From assembly GCF_024519455.1 (NCBI RefSeq), contig NZ_JALJRY010000008.1:132132-196131 (forward strand): a DNA stretch of 64,000 nucleotides. The letters run 5' to 3'. Each line of letters begins with the position of its first letter. Within the stretch, counting starts at the first letter, position 1. Shown here piece after piece: positions 32,559-41,268 of this stretch. The position numbers and the translations under genes are program-made. Below the pieces are notes generated by a model. The model was not told the origin of the DNA. It was given only the letters and a program-made list of their open reading frames with translations, and did not search any database. This DNA comes from Streptomyces sp. STR69 (GTDB taxonomy: Bacteria; Actinomycetota; Actinomycetes; Streptomycetales; Streptomycetaceae).

Positions 32559-35500
32559 TCCCGGCCCGACCGGGTCCTGAACGCGACGAAAAGGGTGCCC
32601 CCTTGCTGTCCTCCAGACGTGCGCGCGTACGCGCGCCCCTCTCCCTTCTCATAGCCGGCTGTCTCGCCGCCGGAGCTCTCGCCGCGATACAGCCGGCCAC
32701 CGCCTCCGCGGCCACCCCTACCTCCTCGGCCTCCCCCACCTCCTCGTCCGACGCCGGCTCTTCCAAGGCTTCCGACCTGCTCAACGCCGTGCCGCAGGAC
32801 AACGTCCCGCAGAACTACGTCCCGGCCGGTTGCAACAACCCGAGCCTCAAGGACGGCGTGGCCCAGTGCTTCGCCGATGTGCGCACCGGCTCCGACCACA
32901 TCGTCCGGCCGCAGGCGGTTGCGCCCCCGTCCACGGCGTTGGGCCCGACCGACATCCAGGCGGCCTATGACCTTCCCGCCGGGGGCGAGGGCAGGACGGT
33001 GGCGATCGTCGACGCGTACGGCAACTCCCACGCCGAGGCGGACCTTGCCGCGTACCGCGAGCACTACGGGCTGCCCGAGTGCACCACCGCCAACGGCTGC
33101 TTCCGCAAGGTCGATCAGAACGGCGGCACGGACTACCCCGCCGACGACGCGGGCTGGGCGCTGGAGACCGCGCTCGACCTCGACGCCGTCTCCGCCGCCT
33201 GTCCGGCGTGCAACATCCTTCTCGTGCAGGGTGATTCGGCGAGTCTGGACGACCTGGGCACCGCGGTCGACACCGCCGTGCGCCTGGGCGCCAAGTACGT
33301 CTCCAACTCCTACGGTCTGCCCAGCGAGAGCGCCTCCCAGACCGCGTACGACCACCACTACGACCATCCCGGTGTGGCCGTGGTCGCGTCCACCGGCGAC
33401 ACCGGCCATGTCCAGAACTGGCCCGCCACCAACCCCAATGTGGTGGCCGCCGGCGGCACCCGGCTGACCCGTGCTGCGGACACCGCGCGCGGCTGGACGG
33501 AGTCCGCCTGGGACTCCGGCGGATCGGGCTGCTCGCTGTACGAGGCCCAGCCCGCCTATCAGCGGGGGCTCGCCACCGGCTGCGACACCCGGGCGACGGC
33601 TGACGTCTCCGCGGTCGCCGACCCCGCGTCCGGCCTCGCCGTGTACGACACCCTGAGCAAGGACGGCTGGCTGCAGGTCGGCGGCACCAGCCTCTCCGCG
33701 CCGTTGATCACGGCGATGTACGCGCTGGCGGGCACACCCGTCGAGGGCACCTACCCGGTGACCTACCCGTACATCAACGGCTCCGGGCTGAACGACGTCA
33801 CCGAAGGGTCCAACGACGACTGCGGCACGGTGGTGTGCACCGCCGGCGCCGGCTGGGACGGCCCCACCGGTCTCGGCACCCCCGGCGGCGTGTCCGCGCT
33901 GGCCTTCGGCGTCCACGGAACGCTTTCCGGGCGAGTCACGGACAGCGCGTCCGGCGCACCGCTCGCCGGTGCTGCGCTGGCCCTCTCCGAGGAATCGGCG
34001 GACGGCCGGGAGTACCGCGTCACCACCGACGCCGATGGCGCGTACGACCTCCCCGTCGCGGTGGGCAACTACCGGATCACCGCCACCGACTTCGGCTACC
34101 AGGAGAAGACCAGCTCCGGAGTGGGCGTCGCCGAGAACCAGAGCACCACCGCCGACCTGACCCTGGTGAAACTCCCCACCCGCACGGTGTCCGGCACGGT
34201 CAAGGACGGCAGCGGGCACGGCTGGCCCCTGTACTCGAAGATCACCATCGACGGCTACCCGAACGGCGCCGTCTACACCGACCCCTACACCGGCAAGTAC
34301 AGCGTGGAGCTTCCGGAGAAGACCACCTATGCCCTCCATGTGGCCCCGGTCTACCCCGGCTACCGAAGCACGGACCTGAGTGTCCCGGTGGGCACGGCCG
34401 ACGTACGTACCAACGTGGCCCCGGACGTGGACCTGACGGCCTGCGTCGCACCCGGCCACGCCTACCCGGCCGAGACCGGCTTCGAAGGCTGGACCGGCAC
34501 CACGCCGGAGCACGGCTGGACCGTCGTCAATCACGGGACGGACGGCGCCGCCTGGGACTTCGCCGATAAAACGGTGTGGAACTTCACGGGCGGAACCGGG
34601 AACTGGGCCTCCGCGTCCCCCTACACCCGGGGCAGTGTCCCGGAGGACACCGAACTCGTCTCACCCAACTTCAGCCTGGCAGGCCAGACCTCACCCGTCC
34701 TCGGCTTCGACGCCGCCTACGCCCCCAGCAAGGACTCGGTGGCCAACGTCGACCTCAGCCTCGATTCGGGCGCGACGTGGACCACGGTGTGGCACCAGGA
34801 CACGGCCGAGTACCTGGGCCACGCCGAGGTTTCCCTGCCCCAGGCGGCAAACGCGAAGCACGTGAAGGTGCGCTTCCACTACTCCGGCAGCGGCCTGTCG
34901 CTCTGGCAGCTCGACACCGTCACCGTCGGCTCCTGCGCCGCCGTGAGCGGAGGCATCGTCGCCGGAAAGGTCGTCGACGGCAACACCGGCGGCACCATCA
35001 CGCCCGCCACCATCACCGACACCGCCGACCGCTACGCGACGGCGACCACCGTGGCGACCCCCGACGACCTGGCGCTGGCCGACGGCTACTACTGGCTGTT
35101 CAGCGCCCCCGCCGGACGCCACACCTACACGACGGCCTCCGCCCGCTACACCACCTCGACCGGCACCCTCACCACACAGCCCGACAAGGTCAACCGGTTC
35201 GACCGCACGCTCAAGGCGGGCCGCCTGGCGGTGAGTTCGGACAGCCTCTCCGTCAGCGAGACGCTGGGCGGAGCAAGCAGCAAGAAGGTCACCTTCACCA
35301 ACAAGGGGCAGGCGCCGCTGCACGTCAACCTCGGTGAGCAGAGCACCGGTTACACCTCACCGGCCGGCACCTCCACGACCACGTCGGACTCCTCGGCAGG
35401 CACACCGACGCTGCGCGTCAAGGGCAACTACTCACCCGGACCGATGAGTTCCACCTCCTCGGCCTCGAAGAGCCCGTCGACCGACCCGCCGGCCACGGCA

Positions 35501-36859
35501 GCGACCGGGCCCTGGACCGGCATCGCCGACTACCCCGAGCCCGTCATGGACAACGCGGTGGGCACGTACCAGGGCAAGGTCTACTCCGTCGCCGGAGTCT
35601 CCGGAATCATCAACGGGCAGTACCTCAGTCACAGTTATGTGCACGACCCGTCCACCGACGCCTGGACACCCATCGCCGACCTCCCCGAGGCCCTGGAGTC
35701 ACCCGGCGGGGCGTTCATCGACGGGACCATGTACGTCGCCGGCGGCTGGGCCCCGGACGGTGCCCGCGCCACGCTCTACGCGTACCACCCCACCACCGAC
35801 ACCTGGACCCGCCTCGCCGATCTGCCCCAGGCGGTCGGCATGCCGAATGTGACCGTCCTCGACGGCAGCCTCTATGTCATCGGAGGCTGCACCGGATCCG
35901 GCTGCACGGACATGGTCAGCACCGTCTACCGCTACACCCCGGCCACCGACACCTGGACCCGCCGCGCCGACTATCCGTTCCCCATGGAACGTGCGGCCTG
36001 CGCCGGCATCACCGGTGAACTGGTCTGCGCCGGGGGCATCTCGGGCAGCGACAGCAAGGGAGAGACCTACCGTTACAGCCCCTCCGCCGACACCTGGACC
36101 CGCGCGGCCGACATGCCCGACACGCGCTGGGGCGCCGTCGCCGGCGGGAACGACGGCAAACTTCAGGCCGTCGGCGGCATCGCCGGACGGGACTCGGTCA
36201 ACACCGTCGTCGAATACGACCCGGTGTCCAATACCTGGTCCGACCTGCCCAACGCCTCCTCCACCGTCTTCCGGGCCGGCGGCGGCTGCGGGATCTACCG
36301 CGTCGGCGGCATGATCTCGCTCTCCGAGATCGTCTCCTCGGCCGAGGTCCTGCCCGGGCACGACCAGTGCGACGGCGACGACGTCACCTGGCTGTCGGCG
36401 GACAAGACCTCGTTCGACCTCGCGCCCGGCCGCTCCACCACGGTCACCGTCCGCGCGGACGCCTCCGCCGTGGCCACGGCCGGTACCTACACCGCGCGGC
36501 TCACCTACACCACCGACGCCCCCTATGCCGGAGCATCCGTCAAGGTCAGCCTCAAGGTCACGATCCCGCGGACCTGGGGACACCTCTCCGGCACGATCAC
36601 CGACCGGCGAACAGGGGCACCGCTCGCCGGAGCCACCGTCCTGATCTGCCCGCCGGCGCACACCGGAACGACCGGCTGCGGCCACCTCGCCCACACTGTC
36701 CGCACCGACTCCGACGGCCACTACGACCTCTGGCTGGACGCCCGCCCGAGCCCGCTGCGGATCACGGCCTCGGCCGTCGGCCACCGCCCGGCGTCAAAGG
36801 AGGTGACCCTGCTTCCGGGCCGCGCCACGACGGCCGACCTGTCACTGACCACGACCTGA
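32555..36859 (+). CDS. Secreted S53 (sedolisin) peptidase with kelch and carboxypeptidase-regulatory-like domains
   Basis: A 1434-residue exported protein. After a signal peptide (core about 28-52) and an unusually short pro-region comes an S53 peptidase (about 130-450) with the Ser-Glu-Asp set: Glu204 and Asp208 in WALETALDLD, Asp282 in STGDTG and Ser379 in GGTSLSAP. Two carboxypeptidase-regulatory (beta-sandwich) domains, an anchor-type beta domain (about 640-800) and a third sandwich follow. Then come six kelch repeats (about 985-1260, for example GGAFIDGTMYVAGG and VTVLDGSLYVIGG), an Ig-like domain and a final regulatory-like domain. Sedolisins work at acidic pH. GTG 32555 overlaps the small frame upstream; TTG 32603 with AAAAGGG before it is an equally good start. 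Confidence 0.9.
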   Translation: MIPARPGPERDEKGAPLLSSRRARVRAPLSLLIAGCLAAGALAAIQPATASAATPTSSASPTSSSDAGSSKASDLLNAVPQDNVPQNYVPAGCNNPSLKDGVAQCFADVRTGSDHIVRPQAVAPPSTALGPTDIQAAYDLPAGGEGRTVAIVDAYGNSHAEADLAAYREHYGLPECTTANGCFRKVDQNGGTDYPADDAGWALETALDLDAVSAACPACNILLVQGDSASLDDLGTAVDTAVRLGAKYVSNSYGLPSESASQTAYDHHYDHPGVAVVASTGDTGHVQNWPATNPNVVAAGGTRLTRAADTARGWTESAWDSGGSGCSLYEAQPAYQRGLATGCDTRATADVSAVADPASGLAVYDTLSKDGWLQVGGTSLSAPLITAMYALAGTPVEGTYPVTYPYINGSGLNDVTEGSNDDCGTVVCTAGAGWDGPTGLGTPGGVSALAFGVHGTLSGRVTDSASGAPLAGAALALSEESADGREYRVTTDADGAYDLPVAVGNYRITATDFGYQEKTSSGVGVAENQSTTADLTLVKLPTRTVSGTVKDGSGHGWPLYSKITIDGYPNGAVYTDPYTGKYSVELPEKTTYALHVAPVYPGYRSTDLSVPVGTADVRTNVAPDVDLTACVAPGHAYPAETGFEGWTGTTPEHGWTVVNHGTDGAAWDFADKTVWNFTGGTGNWASASPYTRGSVPEDTELVSPNFSLAGQTSPVLGFDAAYAPSKDSVANVDLSLDSGATWTTVWHQDTAEYLGHAEVSLPQAANAKHVKVRFHYSGSGLSLWQLDTVTVGSCAAVSGGIVAGKVVDGNTGGTITPATITDTADRYATATTVATPDDLALADGYYWLFSAPAGRHTYTTASARYTTSTGTLTTQPDKVNRFDRTLKAGRLAVSSDSLSVSETLGGASSKKVTFTNKGQAPLHVNLGEQSTGYTSPAGTSTTTSDSSAGTPTLRVKGNYSPGPMSSTSSASKSPSTDPPATAATGPWTGIADYPEPVMDNAVGTYQGKVYSVAGVSGIINGQYLSHSYVHDPSTDAWTPIADLPEALESPGGAFIDGTMYVAGGWAPDGARATLYAYHPTTDTWTRLADLPQAVGMPNVTVLDGSLYVIGGCTGSGCTDMVSTVYRYTPATDTWTRRADYPFPMERAACAGITGELVCAGGISGSDSKGETYRYSPSADTWTRAADMPDTRWGAVAGGNDGKLQAVGGIAGRDSVNTVVEYDPVSNTWSDLPNASSTVFRAGGGCGIYRVGGMISLSEIVSSAEVLPGHDQCDGDDVTWLSADKTSFDLAPGRSTTVTVRADASAVATAGTYTARLTYTTDAPYAGASVKVSLKVTIPRTWGHLSGTITDRRTGAPLAGATVLICPPAHTGTTGCGHLAHTVRTDSDGHYDLWLDARPSPLRITASAVGHRPASKEVTLLPGRATTADLSLTTT

Positions 36860-36872
36860 CCCCGCCGCCCGT

Positions 36873-36900
36873 GCCGGAGCGGCCCAAGAGGCCCTCCGGC
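36873..36900. terminator. Terminator hairpin between convergent genes (1)
   Basis: GCCGGAG-C-GGCC, loop CAAGA, GGCC-CTCCGGC: an 11-bp stem with one bulged base, 13 bp after the S53 gene stop. It can serve both convergent genes. Confidence 0.65.
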
Positions 36901-36913
36901 AACGGGCGTTCGG

Positions 36914-36932
36914 GTACCGGTTCCGCCGGTAC
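36914..36932. terminator. Terminator hairpin between convergent genes (2)
   Basis: GTACCGG, five bases, CCGGTAC: a perfect 7-bp stem 21 bp beyond the CaiB-like gene stop. It is the second of two hairpins in this 94-bp convergent gap. Confidence 0.6.
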
Positions 36933-36953
36933 GTCGAGCCGCGACATGTCGCA

Positions 36954-39413
36954 TCACCGTACGACGCGTGCCTCGCGGAGACGGGCGATACGGGCCTCGT
37001 CGTACCCGAGCTCCCGAAGCAGCGCGTCCGTGTGCTGGCCCAGGGTGCAGCCCGCCTCCGCCTTCGTCGTCGACCGGGAGAACCGGTTCAGCGGTGCGAG
37101 CCTACGGTGCTCGTCGAAGACGGGGCTGACGGCGTCGACCGCGTAGCCCGCCGCGTAGAAATCGTCCCCCTGCATGTGCCGTTCGGCCGGTTCCTGGGTC
37201 ACGGCGACGCAGCCGACGTCCTTCGCCGTCAGGTCGGCCTCCCACTCGGCCTTCGTCCGGGTGGCGAAGACCTTGGTGAGTACGTCCGCGAGCGCGCCGT
37301 CGTGGGCGGCACGCGCCCGGCTCGTGGCGAACCGCTCGTCCGCGAGGTCGCCGGGGTCGCCGAGGGCGGCGACCAGGGGAGCCCATTCCTTTTCCTTCGG
37401 TGCCGCGAGGAACAGCCAGCCGTCGGACGCTGGATACATCCGGTAGAGGGCGCCGGTCCCTCGGAAGTCGGGGTCGACACGGGGGTGTGCGGGGCGTCCC
37501 GCGTAGCTGGTGTTGTGCGCGATCAGCGCCTGCGTGCTGGTGCCGAGCATCGTGGCGACGATGCCGGTCAGCGCGGTCCCGCGACGCTTCGCGCAGATCC
37601 CGAGGAGCAGGGCCGAGGCGACACCGAGGGCGGCCATCCCGTCCGACTGGACCGCCGGGACCGTCCCGCCGGCGTACAACTTGCGGGCCTGGGACAGCAG
37701 TTGGTCACGGTCCGCCGCGGGACGGCCGACCACCTGCGCATCGGTCACGGAGACTCCGGACGCCGCGCCGATGGACGGCGCGTAGGCGGGCTTGGAACCG
37801 TACGGGCCGTCGATCCCGTAGCCGGGAGCGTTGGCGTAGACCAGATCCGGGTTGATCGACTTCAGGGAGGCCTCGTCCACGCCGATCCGGGTCGCGGCAC
37901 CCGCCCGGTAGCACTGGAGCACCACATCTACCTGACCGACCAACTCCCGCAGGATCTGCCGGCCTTCGGGGGAGCGGAGGTCGACGGCGATGCTCTCCTT
38001 GCCCTGGAGCACCTTCGCGCCGCCCGCCTCCGGGAACGCCATGATCGTGCGGATCAGGTCGCCGTCGAGGGGCTCGACCTTGATGACCCGCGCGCCGAGA
38101 TCGGCGAGGAGGGTGGCGCCGTACGGTCCGGCGTACATGGCGCCGAGTTCGAGCACGGTCACGCCGGCGAGGGGAGGACCGCAACGGCCTTGCTGAGCAA
38201 CGGAGTTGGGGGGTGTTGTGCTGCGGGCGAAGGCGCGCAGCTCCCGGGTGTGCTCGCCGGGGCGGGGCGCGCGGCGGATCCCCGTGAGCGGACGTCCGGC
38301 CGCGTGGACCAGGGTCGAGGGCTGGCGCACCGGGCCGAGGTCGGGATCGTCCACCACGACACCGCGGCCCTCGTGGACCAGTTGGGGGTGGTCGAGCGCC
38401 TCGTCCGGCGTACGGAACTGCTCGCCGAAGACATCCGGATTGCGGGCGAACGCCTCCTCCCACTCCTTCAGCGTTCGCTCCCCGACCTCCGAGATCATCT
38501 TGTTCCACCACTCGAAGCGCAGCTCGGGCGTCGGGAGCAGGGGAAAGCCTTCCCACTTGGGATCGGTGAGTTCGGTGCTCAGGCCGAGCTCCTTCAGCCA
38601 GGCCTGCATGAGCCGGGGTGCCGTCTGCGCGAACTGCAGCCAAGTGCCGTCCGCCGTCGCGGCGATGAGCAGCGCGTACAGCAACTTGGTCTGGGGGCGG
38701 CCCTGTTGGTCGAAGGCGGCGCCCAGCGACTGGAACGCGTCCGGGAAACGGCGGAGGACCAGCTCGTAGAACCAGTTGTACGGGTCGTACGCGCCGACTC
38801 CGGTCACCAGATCGGACTCCACCAGCTGGCCCAGGCCGCTCTCCTCCCGTTCGAGCAGGGCCGCGAGGATGCCGTGGACCGCTGCCTGCGCGGCGGCGAA
38901 CGAGGCGTAGGGAGTGGTGACATGGGCGGGGTCGGGGCCGGTGGTGAGCTGGTGCTTGGAGTGCAGGACACCGCTCTTGGCGAGGATCAGCGCCTCGTAG
39001 CCCTTGCGGTCGGACCAGGGGCCGAGGGTTCCCCAGCCGGTGATGAGGGCGGCGACCAGACGCGGGTACCGGGCCGCCAACTCCTCGGCGGTGAAGCCGA
39101 GTCGGGCCGCGGCGGCCGGGCGCATCGCGGCGACGGCGACGTCCGCCCCGGCGAACAGGCCGTCCAGCGTCGCGCGATCGGTGTCGTCGCGCAGGTCGAG
39201 TGTGATGCTCCGCTTGCCGCGCAGCAGCCCCGGCCAGCCGGGGTTGGCGCGCAACGGGCTTCCACCGGGCGGCTCGACGAGGATGACGTCCGCGCCCGCG
39301 TCCGCGAGGAACTGAGTGGCCTGAGCGCCGGGCAGAGTCGTCGAGAGGTCGATGACGACTATGCCGTGCAGCGGACCTTCGCCGAGGTCGGCGCCGTCGT
39401 TCCGGTCGGGCAT
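36954..39413 (-). CDS. Tandem CaiB/BaiF-type CoA transferase (two fused copies)
   Basis: An 819-residue protein made of two class III CoA-transferase halves, about 1-395 and 412-819. Each opens with the family pattern: VVIDLSTTLPGAQATQFLAD with DVILVEPPGG, and VLELGAMYAGPYGATLLADL with RVIKVEPLDG. Typical single-domain enzymes dimerise as interlocked rings; fusion ties two subunits together. The position of the catalytic Asp reads Glu199 (GQLVESDL) in the first half and Ala620 (GIVATML) in the second, so the second half may be catalytically dead. It is the last gene of the MaoC operon and the only visible way to put the substrate onto CoA in this window, since there is no acyl-CoA ligase. The ATG at 39413 follows GGGAG; the longer open frame upstream overlaps the SDR gene. 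Confidence 0.88.
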   Translation of the reverse strand: MPDRNDGADLGEGPLHGIVVIDLSTTLPGAQATQFLADAGADVILVEPPGGSPLRANPGWPGLLRGKRSITLDLRDDTDRATLDGLFAGADVAVAAMRPAAAARLGFTAEELAARYPRLVAALITGWGTLGPWSDRKGYEALILAKSGVLHSKHQLTTGPDPAHVTTPYASFAAAQAAVHGILAALLEREESGLGQLVESDLVTGVGAYDPYNWFYELVLRRFPDAFQSLGAAFDQQGRPQTKLLYALLIAATADGTWLQFAQTAPRLMQAWLKELGLSTELTDPKWEGFPLLPTPELRFEWWNKMISEVGERTLKEWEEAFARNPDVFGEQFRTPDEALDHPQLVHEGRGVVVDDPDLGPVRQPSTLVHAAGRPLTGIRRAPRPGEHTRELRAFARSTTPPNSVAQQGRCGPPLAGVTVLELGAMYAGPYGATLLADLGARVIKVEPLDGDLIRTIMAFPEAGGAKVLQGKESIAVDLRSPEGRQILRELVGQVDVVLQCYRAGAATRIGVDEASLKSINPDLVYANAPGYGIDGPYGSKPAYAPSIGAASGVSVTDAQVVGRPAADRDQLLSQARKLYAGGTVPAVQSDGMAALGVASALLLGICAKRRGTALTGIVATMLGTSTQALIAHNTSYAGRPAHPRVDPDFRGTGALYRMYPASDGWLFLAAPKEKEWAPLVAALGDPGDLADERFATSRARAAHDGALADVLTKVFATRTKAEWEADLTAKDVGCVAVTQEPAERHMQGDDFYAAGYAVDAVSPVFDEHRRLAPLNRFSRSTTKAEAGCTLGQHTDALLRELGYDEARIARLREARVVR

Positions 39414-39450
39414 GCTCAACTCCCTTGGAAGAAGTGGGTCCACGGCGCGG

Positions 39451-40305
39451 TCAGCTGAAGCGGGTGGTCGCCAGGATGCCGCCGTCGACCAGCAGATCGG
39501 TTCCGGTGATGTACGAGGCGCGGTCGGAGGCGAGGAACTCGATGGCGTCGGCGGTCTCCGGCATCGTGCCCTCGCGGCCGAGCGGCGACCGCCGCAGCAT
39601 GGCCAACTTGACCTCGCGGTGCGGGCCTTCGAACTCCACCGCGCCCATCGGGGTGGCGATCGGGCCCGGGGACATCGACACGATGCGGGCCCCCTTCGTC
39701 CCCCACACCGCCGCACGCCTCCTGCACATGCGGAGCAGCGCGAACTTGGTGAGCCGGTAGGCCTGGAGGGACGTCCGCTCCGGCACCAGCTTCTCCAGGC
39801 GCTCGACGAAGTCCGGCACGAGCGGGTCGTCGAGCACGGCGGTGATCTCCGGAGAGGGCGGTTCGGCGAGGTGTCCGGCGGAGGAGGACACGAACACCGC
39901 GGCCGTGCCCGGTACCGCCAGCTCCAGGCTCGTCCGCTCGACGAGCGTCGCCCCGACGAGGTTCACCTTCAGCAGGGTCCGCCAGTCGCCCATCGACGGG
40001 GACAGCGCCGCGACATGCGCGACCGTACGCAACCGGCCCCGCGCCGCGACGAGTCGACCCAGTCCCGCGACCGACTCGGGGTCCGTGATGTCGCACCGCG
40101 TCACCACCGCGTCGATCCCGTCCTCGCGCAACACCGTCTCGCGCGCCGGGTTCTTGCCGGCCGACAGGCTCGCCAGTACGAGCCGATGCGACTGGCCCAG
40201 CCGGCGTGCCGCCGACATACCGATACCCCCCCCGCCGATCACCAACGCGACCGGCAGGTCCGGGCGTTGGCTCGTACCGGTCCTCAACTCGCCGTCAGGC
40301 TGCAT
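39451..40305 (-). CDS. Short-chain dehydrogenase/reductase
   Basis: A 284-residue SDR. The cofactor motif is unusual, VALVIGGGGIGMSAARRLG in place of TGxxxGIG; VFVSSSAGH and the catalytic YxxxK (YRLTK) are present. The substrate-loop region EKLVPERTSLQ before the Tyr is long. It probably oxidises or reduces a hydroxyacyl or cyclic alcohol intermediate in the catabolic pathway, just downstream of the two MaoC hydratase subunits. The ATG at 40305 has GGAGAAGGG at good distance; the open frame upstream of it is antisense or out-of-frame overlap with the MaoC gene. Confidence 0.87.
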   Translation of the reverse strand: MQPDGELRTGTSQRPDLPVALVIGGGGIGMSAARRLGQSHRLVLASLSAGKNPARETVLREDGIDAVVTRCDITDPESVAGLGRLVAARGRLRTVAHVAALSPSMGDWRTLLKVNLVGATLVERTSLELAVPGTAAVFVSSSAGHLAEPPSPEITAVLDDPLVPDFVERLEKLVPERTSLQAYRLTKFALLRMCRRRAAVWGTKGARIVSMSPGPIATPMGAVEFEGPHREVKLAMLRRSPLGREGTMPETADAIEFLASDRASYITGTDLLVDGGILATTRFS

Positions 40306-40334
40306 CCGTTGCCCTTCTCCGGTACCCGGGGATG

Positions 40335-40739
40335 TCACGTCAGCGCGAACTCGGCGGAGCCGTCGATCACGAGCGCACCGTCGTCCTTGCGCAGCTGGAT
40401 CGCGAGTTCCAGGCGTCGTTCGCCGTCCTGCTCGAAGAGCCGTACGACCTCGGCCGACGCGGTCAGCCGGTCCCCGCGGTACACCACCTGCGTGAAGCGG
40501 GTGCGGAAGCGGCGCACACTCTCCTCGCCGAAGCGGTCGGTGCAGTACGCGGCGAGCCAGCCCGCGCCGAGCATCCCCACGCTGAAGGCCGCGGGATACC
40601 CGGCGGAGCGGGCGAGTTCGTCGTCGTGGTGCATCGGGTTCAGATCGCCGCTCGCGCCCTGGTAGCGCACGATGTCGGTCATCGTGACCGGCCCGAACCC
40701 GCGCTCCGGAAGGCGGGCACCCGGTGCGAGGTCGGTCAC
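40335..40739 (-). CDS. MaoC-like enoyl-CoA hydratase subunit (catalytic hotdog domain)
   Basis: A 134-residue MaoC-type hotdog protein. The hydratase-2 motif is visible as YQGASGDLNPMHHDDELARS (Asp and His of the catalytic dyad) followed by GYPAAFSVGMLGAG. The GTG start at 40739 overlaps the stop of the MaoC N-domain gene (GTGA), so the two subunits are made in step. In mycobacterial HadAB and the steroid hydratase ChsH1/ChsH2 such pairs work as heterodimers, one half binding the acyl chain and the other catalysing. The same is expected here: water addition to a 2-enoyl-CoA, setting up the retro-aldol step. Confidence 0.88.
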   Translation of the reverse strand: MTDLAPGARLPERGFGPVTMTDIVRYQGASGDLNPMHHDDELARSAGYPAAFSVGMLGAGWLAAYCTDRFGEESVRRFRTRFTQVVYRGDRLTASAEVVRLFEQDGERRLELAIQLRKDDGALVIDGSAEFALT

Positions 40740-41167
40740 GACGCCTCCTTGCGCACATAGGCGGAGGTGTACCGGCACTCGGCGAGCAGCAGTCCCTCGG
40801 CGTCGTGGAAGGACACCAGGAAGCGGACGATCACCATCGGCCCCCTGCGGCCCTGTCTGATCCGGACGTCCTGGAGGCGCTCGGAGTTGTGCAGGGTTTC
40901 CCCCGCCCGTGGCACCCGGCCGTGGAAGACGTACTCCTGCTCCAGCGAGAGCAGATTCCGTACGTCGGGCTCGATCCCGACGCTCGCGCACGCCTCGGCG
41001 ACCTCGGGAGCCCGGACCGTCTCGCCGATGGTGCTCCAGTGGACCACCGTGGCCAGAAAGGTCGGCGGGACCGGGGCGTTCGGGTCGTCGAGGTACGCGG
41101 GACGTGGCGCCGCCGTCGCGGTGGCGTACTCCCGCACCTTGCCCCACTCGATGGGCATGATCGCCAT
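40736..41167 (-). CDS. MaoC-like dehydratase N-domain subunit
   Basis: A 143-residue protein of the MaoC N-terminal dehydratase (FAS1-type) group, with EWGKVREYATATAAPRPAYL and a VPPTFLATVVHW segment typical of the non-catalytic half, and LSLEQEYVFHGRVPRAGETL later. It lacks the Asp-His catalytic motif and should pair with the coupled downstream subunit to bind the acyl-CoA. It is the first gene of the second catabolic operon. The start at 41167 could instead be the Met three codons later (41158). A sigma-70-like promoter and a TetR-type operator are directly upstream. Confidence 0.85.
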   Translation of the reverse strand: MAIMPIEWGKVREYATATAAPRPAYLDDPNAPVPPTFLATVVHWSTIGETVRAPEVAEACASVGIEPDVRNLLSLEQEYVFHGRVPRAGETLHNSERLQDVRIRQGRRGPMVIVRFLVSFHDAEGLLLAECRYTSAYVRKEAS

Positions 41168-41199
41168 GTCTGCTCCTCGCCGGAGTAGGTCCGCGTCGA

Positions 41200-41228
41200 A
41201 CTATTTCGCCGACGGAACCGAGCGTCAA
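41200..41228 (-). promoter_or_regulatory. Predicted promoter of the MaoC operon
   Basis: On the minus strand TTGACG (41228-41223), 17 bp, AATAGT (41205-41200). The spacing and the distance to the upstream operator are the same as at the first catabolic operon (28279-28331), which supports the prediction. Confidence 0.7.
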
Positions 41229-41234
41229 TGCTTT

Positions 41235-41252
41235 CTAAGAAATGTTCATTAC
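41235..41252. promoter_or_regulatory. Putative TetR operator, copy 2
   Basis: CTAAGAAATGTTCATTAC, preceded by TTT, is the counterpart of the palindrome at 28314-28331: same arm sequence, same 8-base spacer, and the same distance to the -35 box. It probably brings this operon under the TetR gene 13 kb away. Confidence 0.65.
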
Positions 41253-41268
41253 CTTTTGCTGCCCGGAG

